Positions 1-5,139 of a stretch of DNA of 5,292 nt are shown here, in pieces (the first letter of the stretch is position 1; every line of letters begins with the position of its first letter). A program made the position numbers and the translations under genes. The DNA is taken from the NCBI GenBank assembly GCA_011682595.1, contig JAACEH010000149.1, positions 1-5,292 on the forward strand. Direction: 5' to 3'. Under the pieces are notes generated by a model. The model did not search any database. It had not been told where the DNA came from and worked only from the letters and a program-made list of their open reading frames with translations. This stretch comes from Anaerolineaceae bacterium. GTDB lineage: Bacteria; Planctomycetota; Phycisphaerae; FEN-1346; JAACEH01.

Positions 1-95
1 ACAAAGCCCCTTCGCCCGCCGGCGGCGAACATTGGTACTATCGGCCACCCGGACGGCCCGAGGCCAAAAAAACCGGCCGCCCCGCTGGGAGGGTG

Positions 96-104
96 TGTTA
101 TAAT
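96..104 (+). promoter_or_regulatory. Extended -10 promoter of dapF
   Basis: A perfect TATAAT hexamer at 99-104 is preceded directly by TGT (96-98), the extended -10 motif TGn. No good -35 box lies 16-18 bases upstream, where the sequence is GC-only, which fits an extended -10 promoter. Transcription would begin near 111 and give a leader of about 35 bases before the dapF ATG. The site is read from sequence alone. Confidence 0.6.
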
Positions 105-130
105 TCCACATTGCTCGTTTGCCCGGCGCG

Positions 131-136
131 AAAGGA
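131..136 (+). promoter_or_regulatory. Ribosome binding site of dapF
   Basis: AAAGGA lies nine bases before the ATG at 146. It supports that ATG over the in-frame TTG at 119, which has no such site and would add nine residues absent from DapF proteins. Confidence 0.65.
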
Positions 137-145
137 ACTCCTGCC

Positions 146-988
146 ATGCGATTCACGAAGATGCACGGGGCGGGAAACGATTACGTCTACGTCAACTGCT
201 TCCAGGAGCAGGTCGGCAATCCCCAGGACCTGGCCCGGCGGGTCAGCGACCGCCATTTCGGCATCGGCGGCGACGGGCTGGTGCTGATCCTGCCCAGCGA
301 CGTGGCCGACCTGCGGATGCGGATGTTCAACGCCGACGGCTCCGAGGCCGAGATGTGCGGCAACGCCGCCCGCTGCGTGGCCAAGTACGCCTGGGACCAC
401 GCCCTCGTCCACAAGAATCCCCTGTCGGTGGAAACCGCGGCCGGGATGCTGTCCCTGACGCTCTTTCCCGACAGCGACGGCCTCATCGAGCGGGTCCGTG
501 TGGACATGGGCCGGCCGCGGCTGCGGGCCGGGGAGATTCCCGTCGCCCTGTCCGGCGAAAAGGTGGTCAATCAGCCGATCGAGGTCGACGGCCAGAGGCT
601 CGAGATGACCTGCCTCAGCATGGGCAACCCCCATGCGGTTTTTTACACCGACGACGTGGCGGCGATCGACCTGGGGCGGATCGGCCCGAGAATCGAGAAC
701 CACGAACTGTTCCCGGCCCGGGTCAACGCCCACTTTGTCCAGGTCGATTCGCCCGGCCAGGTGACCATGCGAACCTGGGAGCGCGGCAGCGGCATCACCC
801 TGGCCTGCGGCACGGGAGCCTGTGCCGTCTGCGTGGCCGGCGTGCTGACCGGAAGGACCGAGCGGCGGCTTCTGGTCCACCTGCCCGGCGGCGACCTGGA
901 GCTTCAGTGGGCCGAGGACGATCACCTCCTGATGACCGGTCCGGCGGTTGAAGTGTTTTCCGGGAAGTGGATTTCGGGAAGAGATTAG
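146..988 (+). CDS. dapF: Diaminopimelate epimerase DapF
   Basis: DapF converts LL-diaminopimelate to the meso form in the cytoplasm. This is the last step before meso-DAP is used for peptidoglycan or decarboxylated to lysine. The enzyme needs no cofactor and uses two cysteines as acid and base. The 280-residue product has the usual family length and its two-lobed pattern. The N-terminal lobe has FTKMHGAGNDY (residues 3-13) and NADGSEAEMCGNAARC (62-77, catalytic Cys71). The C-terminal lobe has MGNPH (159-163), VNAHFV (193-198), WERG (211-214) and GSGITLACGTGACA (214-227, catalytic Cys221). All expected substrate-contact residues seem present, including Asn11, Asn62, Asn161, Asn194, Glu212 and Arg213. 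The start at 146 is chosen for its ribosome binding site and because MRFTKMHG is the normal DapF N-terminus. The gene converges with the next one and has its own promoter, so it looks monocistronic here. The identification is secure. Confidence 0.97.
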   Translation: MRFTKMHGAGNDYVYVNCFQEQVGNPQDLARRVSDRHFGIGGDGLVLILPSDVADLRMRMFNADGSEAEMCGNAARCVAKYAWDHALVHKNPLSVETAAGMLSLTLFPDSDGLIERVRVDMGRPRLRAGEIPVALSGEKVVNQPIEVDGQRLEMTCLSMGNPHAVFYTDDVAAIDLGRIGPRIENHELFPARVNAHFVQVDSPGQVTMRTWERGSGITLACGTGACAVCVAGVLTGRTERRLLVHLPGGDLELQWAEDDHLLMTGPAVEVFSGKWISGRD

Positions 989-1066
989 CCTGGTCGGCCG
1001 TTGGGCTCTGAAGGGGTGCGGCGCGTCCGTGCTCGCACAGAAGCGACCCTTGCGGTCACCCGTGAA

Positions 1067-1082
1067 GTAGGGGTGCCCCTAC
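1067..1082. repeat. Palindrome in the convergent dapF/TIM-barrel gap
   Basis: GTAGGGG and CCCCTAC form a perfect inverted repeat with two bases between (hairpin stem of six with a four-base loop, or seven in cruciform). It sits in the 111-base gap between two converging genes, where a bidirectional stop is expected. However, no T tract follows on either strand, so it is not a standard intrinsic terminator. GCCCCTA from the right arm recurs at 1096-1102, over the stop codon of the neighbouring gene. The rest of 989-1099 shows nothing recognisable. Confidence 0.5.
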
Positions 1083-1099
1083 ACTGAAATTGGTCGCCC

Positions 1100-1906
1100 C
1101 TATTTCGCGGCCCGCTCGGCCTCGAGGCTCTGGTTGAACAGTTCCACGTCCCGGGCCAGTTGGTCGGGCATCTCCTGACCGTAAATACCCACGCAGGCCA
1201 CATCGTTGTCGCGCATGGCCCGGGCCGTCACGGCAAAGGCCTCGGCGGGGTCGTTCCGACCGGCGGCCAGAACCTTGTAGTGAATGACCGGACGCGACAG
1301 CCCGGCGATCACCGCAAGCATCCGCCGGCGGTCCTCCTCGCGAAACTTCTCATCGGCCCCGTGGACGTGCTCGGGGTTCTTGTCGCGGACGGTCGGGTTG
1401 TAGTGGCAGCACATGTAGTAGTCGACGTCCAGGTGCTGGTCGGCCCACTCGAACACCGCCGGGTTGTGACCGGCCATGCCCGCCAACAGCCCCCCCTGGC
1501 GCAGCTCATCGATGTCGGCCTGCACCTCGCCCAACCGGCCCTCGGCCAGCAGGTGGTCGGTCACGCCGCCGTGAATGTGGCAGCCCGCCGCCCCGCCACT
1601 GATCGCATTCCGCGAAGCGTTCGAGGTCGCCCCAAGTTCCGGACAGGTCTGGGCGAGCCACTGCAGCTTGCCGCCCTCGTCCCAGTACTCCATCAGCACG
1701 CGCATGATGTGCTGGTCGGCCCGGGCAATCACCGTATTGACGCCCAACCGCTCGGCCTCGTGGAATGTCTCCTTGATCCGGGCCGTCGTAAAGAACCGTC
1801 TCATCTTCAGGTCGATGTCCGGGGTCTGGTGGCTGAATCCGCTGAAGGGGTTGCCACCCAGGATGAACCGCGAAAAGCTGACATCGCCGATCTTCACCAT
1901 CTCCAT
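1100..1906 (-). CDS. TIM-barrel protein, distantly aldo/keto reductase-like, unknown function
   Basis: I cannot assign a reaction. The 268-residue protein starts with IGDVSFSRFILGGNPFSGFSH (residues 6-26), which resembles the first strand and loop of aldo/keto reductases. It continues with alternating strand/helix blocks typical of a TIM barrel, such as RLGVNTVIAR (53-62), GLLAGMAGHNP (139-149), VDYYMCCHYNP (161-171), PVIHYKVLAAGR (206-217) and VACVGIY (236-242). The Asp-Tyr-Lys-His tetrad of true aldo/keto reductases is not evident. Instead, polar residues gather at strand ends: His110 and His112 (GCHIHGG), His147, Cys166-Cys167-His168, His209 and Lys211. These could form a metal site or another active site (inference). 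There is no signal peptide or membrane segment. The start is fixed by AAGGAGG ten bases upstream; a second ATG two codons later is less well spaced. The terminator to its right implies its own promoter in 1924-2000. A weak TAATAT (1987-1992) is the only candidate. Confidence 0.8.
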   Translation of the reverse strand: MEMVKIGDVSFSRFILGGNPFSGFSHQTPDIDLKMRRFFTTARIKETFHEAERLGVNTVIARADQHIMRVLMEYWDEGGKLQWLAQTCPELGATSNASRNAISGGAAGCHIHGGVTDHLLAEGRLGEVQADIDELRQGGLLAGMAGHNPAVFEWADQHLDVDYYMCCHYNPTVRDKNPEHVHGADEKFREEDRRRMLAVIAGLSRPVIHYKVLAAGRNDPAEAFAVTARAMRDNDVACVGIYGQEMPDQLARDVELFNQSLEAERAAK

Positions 1907-1916
1907 ACCAGTCCTG

Positions 1917-1923
1917 CCTCCTT
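1917..1923 (-). promoter_or_regulatory. Ribosome binding site of the TIM-barrel gene
   Basis: The minus strand reads AAGGAGG, a full Shine-Dalgarno match, ten bases before the ATG at 1906. It favours that start over the second ATG at 1900. Confidence 0.75.
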
Positions 1924-2000
1924 AGTCCAAACGCTTCGGTCTTGCGAGCGGTCCGCGGCCGCCGACACGCTGGAATTGCACCCCGGATATTACTGTTTTC

Positions 2001-2031
2001 AAAAAAAACACCTTGCCGCTCACCGACAAAG
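2001..2031 (-). terminator. Rho-independent terminator after the hexuloisomerase gene
   Basis: On the minus strand CTTTGTCG (2031-2024) pairs with CGGCAAGG (2018-2011) around a five-base loop. The stem has eight pairs, two of them G-U. After TG, a run of eight T follows (2008-2001). This is a classic intrinsic terminator about 77 bases beyond the hexuloisomerase stop. It ends the peroxiredoxin-hexuloisomerase transcript and insulates the TIM-barrel gene. Another small inverted repeat (GGCGAC/GTCGCC, 2067-2079) lies nearer the stop codon but has no adjoining T run. Confidence 0.75.
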
Positions 2032-2107
2032 CACGAAAAACCCATCCGCCCCTCCCGGGTCGGCCAGGCGACAGTCGCCAGGACATGAGGGTTACGAAAC
2101 AGGGGAG

Positions 2108-2665
2108 CTACTCCAGGTTGGCGTGGCGTTGCCGCATGTCTTCGGGCGAGCGGCCAAGCTGTGCCCCGACCTCGAAGGCGATCGCGTCGGTCAGGATCAG
2201 CAGGCTCTGCTCGAAGAGCGACCCCGCATACTGAGCCGACGGCACGCCGACCTTCGGCCCCTTCTTGTGCGGCGCGTCCAGCACCAGGACCGTGTCGGCC
2301 GACTTCGCTATGGGCGAGTCGGGATCGGCCGTCATGGCGATCACGTGGGCCCCGATTTCTCTGGCGGCGCGGCTGACCAGCACCGTGACCTGCGTCTGCC
2401 CGCTGGCGCTGCAGACCACCAGGCAATCGGTCTCGCGAATGGCCGGCGTCGTCGTCTCGCCGACGACGTAGGTGTGCAGGCCCAACTGCATCAGTCGCAT
2501 GGCAAAGCTCCGGCCCATCAGCCCCGACCGACCGCCGCCGGCCAGGTAGATGCGGTCGGCCCTCATGAGCTGATCGACCACCCGGTCAACCGTCGCTCGA
2601 TCTACGCGAACCAGGACGCTCTGAATCTCATTAATAATGCGCTGTACGTGCTGCTGAAATCTCAT
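2108..2665 (-). CDS. hxlB: 6-phospho-3-hexuloisomerase (SIS domain)
   Basis: This enzyme interconverts D-arabino-3-hexulose 6-phosphate and fructose 6-phosphate. It is the second step of formaldehyde fixation in the ribulose monophosphate pathway, or works in reverse for ribulose 5-phosphate supply. The 185-residue product matches the family length (about 180-190). It is a single SIS domain after an N-terminal helix: IYLAGGGRSGLMGRSFAMRL (39-58), GLHTYVVGETTTPAI (62-76), CSASGQTQ (85-92, the phosphosugar-binding Ser/Gly loop), DSPIAKSAD (116-124), GSLFEQSLLILTDA (148-161) and the diagnostic C-terminus RHANLE (180-185). The ATG at 2665 is chosen because it forms an ATGA overlap with the peroxiredoxin stop and because family members begin near here. 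Upstream in-frame sequence lies inside the peroxiredoxin gene and is not hexuloisomerase-like. GGAG lies 13 bases before the ATG, a loose spacing that fits translational coupling. The usual partner, hexulose-6-phosphate synthase (HxlA), is not in the window, so the pathway role is inferred. Confidence 0.92.
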   Translation of the reverse strand: MRFQQHVQRIINEIQSVLVRVDRATVDRVVDQLMRADRIYLAGGGRSGLMGRSFAMRLMQLGLHTYVVGETTTPAIRETDCLVVCSASGQTQVTVLVSRAAREIGAHVIAMTADPDSPIAKSADTVLVLDAPHKKGPKVGVPSAQYAGSLFEQSLLILTDAIAFEVGAQLGRSPEDMRQRHANLE

Positions 2666-3162
2666 GCCTTGACTGTTGCTCCCATTGGCCCCGCAATCTT
2701 GTCCAACTCTTTCAGTATCCGGTGAGCCGTCGTGCGGCGGCGATAGTTGTGGCGAACCTCTCGGAAACGAACAATTCCCCGGCCGTCGATGATGAACACC
2801 GAGGGATGCGGTATGCCGCTCTGCACACCGAGCAGGCGGTTGCGAATGCCGTAATCGTCGATGACCGAACTGTCCGGATTGCACAGCAGGGTGAACTCCA
2901 GGCCGAGTTCGTCGGCCAAGCGGCGGCTGAGCTTCGGCTGGTCGATCGACAAGGCCACCAACCGGGCGCCGCGCCGGCCGATGCGGCCCAAGTTGCCCTG
3001 CAGTTTCGTCATCTGGCGGCGACACAACGGACACCAGTGGCCGCGATAGAAAACCAGCACCAGCAGCCCCTCGCCCAGTAAGTCGCGCAGACGGACCGGC
3101 TCGCCGTCCTGATCGACGACTGCAAAGTCCGGCGCCGACCGGCCGATTGCAGGAATTCCCAT
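2662..3162 (-). CDS. Peroxiredoxin-like AhpC/TSA family protein
   Basis: This is a thioredoxin-fold, thiol-dependent peroxidase, probably cytoplasmic, expected to reduce hydrogen peroxide or organic hydroperoxides. In the 166-residue product, GRSAPDFAVVDQDGEPVRLRDL (7-28) is the typical N-terminal block. VLVFYRGHWCPLCRRQM (35-51) is the active site with Cys44 and Cys47. LVALSIDQPK (68-77), FTLLCNPDSSVIDDYGI (90-106) and IPHPSVFIIDGRGIVRF (117-133) complete the fold. Cys44 aligns with the peroxidatic cysteine. The RGxWCPxC form with a CxxC pair belongs to the peroxiredoxin-like subgroup rather than classical AhpC or BCP, so the true substrate is open. The ATG at 3162 gives the standard MGIPAIG start, with GGTGGTG a few bases upstream as a modest ribosome binding site. 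An in-frame TTG at 3195 would add eleven residues and is less likely. The 3' end overlaps the hexuloisomerase start by four bases. Confidence 0.88.
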   Translation of the reverse strand: MGIPAIGRSAPDFAVVDQDGEPVRLRDLLGEGLLVLVFYRGHWCPLCRRQMTKLQGNLGRIGRRGARLVALSIDQPKLSRRLADELGLEFTLLCNPDSSVIDDYGIRNRLLGVQSGIPHPSVFIIDGRGIVRFREVRHNYRRRTTAHRILKELDKIAGPMGATVKA

Positions 3163-3178
3163 TGTCTTCACCACCAAC

Positions 3179-3207
3179 AACTTAGCACGCCGCAACTACT
3201 TTGTCGA
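3179..3207 (-). promoter_or_regulatory. Weak candidate promoter for the peroxiredoxin-hexuloisomerase pair
   Basis: On the minus strand TCGACA (3207-3202, five of six matches to TTGACA) is followed after 17 bases by TGC-TAAGTT, whose -10 hexamer is at 3184-3179. The -10 has only three of six matches but carries the TGn extension. Transcription would begin about ten bases before the ATG at 3162, a very short leader. It is the best candidate in a spacer that needs a promoter only if the pair is not read from the gene upstream. Confidence 0.25.
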
Positions 3208-3276
3208 GAGCCTTGTCGGCCGAACCCTACAGCGGAGGTTTGCAGTTGCACGTGGCCTTGGCACTCTCATGACAAG

Positions 3277-3295
3277 CCCACGGCACTGCCGTGGG
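3277..3295. repeat. Perfect palindrome, REP-like, between nrnA and the peroxiredoxin gene
   Basis: CCCACGGCA and TGCCGTGGG are perfect complements separated by one base. They form a stem of eight with a three-base loop on either strand. No T run follows, so a simple terminator is unlikely. The position in a spacer between same-strand genes is typical of repetitive extragenic palindromes or mRNA-processing stems. Whether it recurs in the genome cannot be seen here. Confidence 0.55.
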
Positions 3296-3316
3296 ACACC
3301 AGCAGCGCAAAGGTCC

Positions 3317-3331
3317 CCCTGCGGTGCAGGG
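3317..3331. repeat. Second short hairpin in the same spacer
   Basis: CCCTGC and GCAGGG form a perfect six-pair stem around GGT. It lies 21 bases from the larger palindrome and 33 bases beyond the nrnA stop. On the transcribed strand it would be the first stem met after nrnA. No T run is present. The rest of 3163-3363 holds no gene I can support. Confidence 0.4.
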
Positions 3332-3363
3332 TGCTTGTAACGGCTACGGCGCCGATCTTCTCC

Positions 3364-4365
3364 TCATGCTTCCGCGGCTGGTTCACGACTCAGGGCCTGG
3401 TGGACAGCCGCCAGGACCGCCTGCCGGGCCTCGACCGGCGGCATCTGCAGCCGGCAACCGGCAGCCCGGGCGTGGCCGCCGCCGCCAAACCCGGCAGCCA
3501 GGCGACCCACGTCAACGTCGCGCTTCGACCTCAGGCTGACGCGAATCGTGCCCTTGTCGTCCTCAACGAAAAGCAGCCCCACGATCACACCGGCCACCTT
3601 CTGGGATTCGTCTATGATGTTCTCGGTGTCGGTCGGCGCCGCCCCGGAGCGAGCGAACATCTCGCGCGACAGCCAGAAGTAGGCCACCCGGCCCTCCTCG
3701 CAGACCGTCAACGTCGACAGGGCCTCGCGCATCAGGCGGATCTTGGCCAGTGACTCGCTCTGGTGCAATTGCTCGAAAATCCGCGGCGGCGATGCCCCGA
3801 GTTCCATCAGTCGCCCACCGATTTGCATGACTTCCGCCGTCACGTTCGGAAAACGGAACCAGCCCGTGTCGCTGACCAGGGAGACATAGAGCGACGTGGC
3901 CATGGTCGCCGTGATGGCCGCCCCGTGGGTCTCCAGGAGCTTCATGACAATCTGGCCCGCCGCCGCCGCCTTCTCGTCAATCAACCCCCGGTGCTGCAAC
4001 TCGTCGCGCGTCAGGTGATGGTCGATCACCAGCACGCGGCCCTGGTGCCGTCGGATCAGGTCGCCCAATCCGTCGAGCTGCTCCCACGTGCAGGTATCAA
4101 TCACCACCAGCAGATCCCACATGCCGCCGAGTTCTTCGGCAAGGACGTCGCTGCCCAGCACTTCGAATCCGTCGAACCCGGGAACACAGGCGTACTTTTT
4201 CCCGGCCGCGGTCGGCAAAACGATGCGCACCAGTTTGCCTTCCCGCCGCAAATGCTCACCGAGCGCCGCCAGGGACCCCAATCCGTCACCGTCCGGTTTG
4301 ACGTGCGTCGTCATCAGGATTCGCCGGGCCTGGCCGATCATCTTCCAGGCGTTATCGTAGGGCAT
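3364..4365 (-). CDS. nrnA: DHH/DHHA1 phosphoesterase, NrnA-like (oligoribonuclease/pAp phosphatase type)
   Basis: Members of this family hydrolyse phosphodiester or phosphomonoester bonds with two Mn2+ ions. NrnA itself degrades short RNA oligonucleotides and 3'-phosphoadenosine 5'-phosphate; relatives cleave pApA or pGpG. The 333-residue length is typical. The DHH domain shows motif I THVKPDGDGLGS (20-31; His21, Asp25, Asp27), motif II VVIDTC (87-92; Asp90), motif III VIDHHLT (113-119; Asp115-His116-His117) and motif IV SLVSDTGWFRFPN (162-174; Asp166). The DHHA1 domain ends in FGGGGHARAAG (293-303), the substrate-binding glycine loop. All metal ligands appear intact. There is no membrane segment, GGDEF-like or CBS domain, so it is neither GdpP nor RecJ. 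AGGAGGAG just upstream fixes the ATG at 4365; 25 further in-frame codons lie before it but are not family-like. The choice among nanoRNA, pAp and linear dinucleotide substrates cannot be made from sequence alone. Confidence 0.92.
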   Translation of the reverse strand: MPYDNAWKMIGQARRILMTTHVKPDGDGLGSLAALGEHLRREGKLVRIVLPTAAGKKYACVPGFDGFEVLGSDVLAEELGGMWDLLVVIDTCTWEQLDGLGDLIRRHQGRVLVIDHHLTRDELQHRGLIDEKAAAAGQIVMKLLETHGAAITATMATSLYVSLVSDTGWFRFPNVTAEVMQIGGRLMELGASPPRIFEQLHQSESLAKIRLMREALSTLTVCEEGRVAYFWLSREMFARSGAAPTDTENIIDESQKVAGVIVGLLFVEDDKGTIRVSLRSKRDVDVGRLAAGFGGGGHARAAGCRLQMPPVEARQAVLAAVHQALSREPAAEA

Positions 4366-4368
4366 CAA

Positions 4369-4376
4369 CTCCTCCT
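4369..4376 (-). promoter_or_regulatory. Ribosome binding site of nrnA
   Basis: The minus strand reads AGGAGGAG, with the GGAGG core about five bases before the ATG at 4365. It decides this start against the longer open frame that runs to 4440. Confidence 0.8.
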
Positions 4377-4410
4377 CTGGCCGGGCCCGTAAATCGGGAC
4401 TTGTTCGTTG

Positions 4411-4419
4411 ATCATACCA
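4411..4419 (-). promoter_or_regulatory. Candidate extended -10 promoter of nrnA
   Basis: On the minus strand TGG-TATGAT matches an extended -10 element, five of six in the hexamer. No convincing -35 lies 17 bases upstream. Transcription would begin near 4404, about 39 bases before the ATG. It sits downstream of the ferredoxin terminator candidate, so the order is consistent. It resembles the extended -10 site of dapF. Confidence 0.45.
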
Positions 4420-4482
4420 CCGGCCGGACCTTGCGGCCATTGCTTTTCACCCCTTGCCGCCGGCCGGGCGCGCACACCGCGC

Positions 4483-4515
4483 AAAAGTCCGGGCCCGACG
4501 TTCCTCGGCGGGCCC
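4483..4515 (-). terminator. Candidate terminator after the ferredoxin gene
   Basis: On the minus strand GGGCCCG (4515-4509) pairs with CGGGCCC (4497-4491), seven G-C pairs around an eleven-base loop. GGAC and then TTTT (4486-4483) follow. The T run is short and offset by four bases, so termination may be partial. A second small stem, GCGCG/CGCGC at 4468-4482, follows directly. Confidence 0.5.
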
Positions 4516-4543
4516 TGATGATGCTCTTACTCTGTAAGGAAAA

Positions 4544-4992
<449 letters not shown>

Positions 4993-4997
4993 AACTT

Positions 4998-5003
4998 TCT
5001 CCT
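4998..5003 (-). promoter_or_regulatory. Ribosome binding site of nfu
   Basis: The minus strand reads AGGAGA five bases before the ATG at 4992. It abuts the hairpin at 5004-5019. Confidence 0.75.
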
Positions 5004-5019
5004 GGCGGCGATTGCCGCC
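5004..5019 (-). promoter_or_regulatory. Leader hairpin directly before the nfu ribosome binding site
   Basis: GGCGGC and GCCGCC form a perfect six-pair G-C stem with a four-base loop (AATC on the transcript). The stem ends on the base next to the Shine-Dalgarno sequence. It lies in the roughly 68-base leader of nfu. It may keep the site single-stranded or bind a regulator; no known riboswitch is recognised. Confidence 0.4.
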
Positions 5020-5066
5020 GGCCTCATTACCCGCTGGCGCCTCAGCGGCGGCCACGGTCGCAAAGC

Positions 5067-5094
5067 ATTATACGGTCCCGCCCCAAAAAGTCTA
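5067..5094 (-). promoter_or_regulatory. Sigma-70-type promoter of the nfu-ferredoxin unit
   Basis: On the minus strand TAGACT (5094-5089, four of six matches to TTGACA) and a perfect TATAAT (5072-5067) are separated by 16 bases. Transcription would start near 5060, between the ribF stop and nfu. No inverted repeat typical of an IscR or Fur site is evident around it. Confidence 0.65.
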
Positions 5095-5139
5095 TCCCCT
5101 ACTCTTCCACCGTCCCGTGGCCTGGCCGGCCGCCACCGG

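Noticed and set aside
1..98. Possible end or start of another gene at the left edge
   Set aside because: One plus frame is open, but its Pro/Arg-rich product resembles no family. On the minus strand an ATG near 34 has no ribosome binding site. The A7 run (66-72) has no proper stem on either side to make a terminator. No gene can be supported.
98..925. 275-codon open frame on the minus strand opposite dapF
   Set aside because: It is antisense to an unmistakable DapF. It shows low-complexity Gly/His/Asp-rich composition and no family motif, as expected for a shadow frame in GC-rich DNA.
1991..2010. AT-rich inverted repeat TGTTTT/AAAACA as an operator
   Set aside because: It is largely explained by the T8 run of the terminator, and the weak A-T stem gives no independent evidence of a regulator site.
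1506..2426. 306-codon minus-strand frame overlapping two genes
   Set aside because: It lies in another frame of the TIM-barrel and hexuloisomerase genes and crosses the terminator. The Arg/Gly-rich product has no motif.
1160..2725. 521-codon open frame on the plus strand
   Set aside because: It runs antisense through the TIM-barrel gene, the terminator, the gap, the hexuloisomerase and the end of the peroxiredoxin gene. No recognisable domain and no ribosome binding site; openness is due to base composition.
2666..3034. N-terminal extension of the hexuloisomerase frame into the peroxiredoxin gene
   Set aside because: It would add 123 residues that are an out-of-frame reading of the peroxiredoxin. 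The ATG at 2665 gives the normal family length and an ATGA overlap.
3331..4392. Plus-strand open frames opposite nrnA
   Set aside because: They are antisense to a protein with all DHH and DHHA1 motifs intact, and their products lack any domain signature.
5085..5139. Terminator for ribF
   Set aside because: Only four-pair stems (such as CCAC/GTGG) are present, and the T5 run at 5085-5089 lies about 18 bases further on, inside the nfu promoter spacer.
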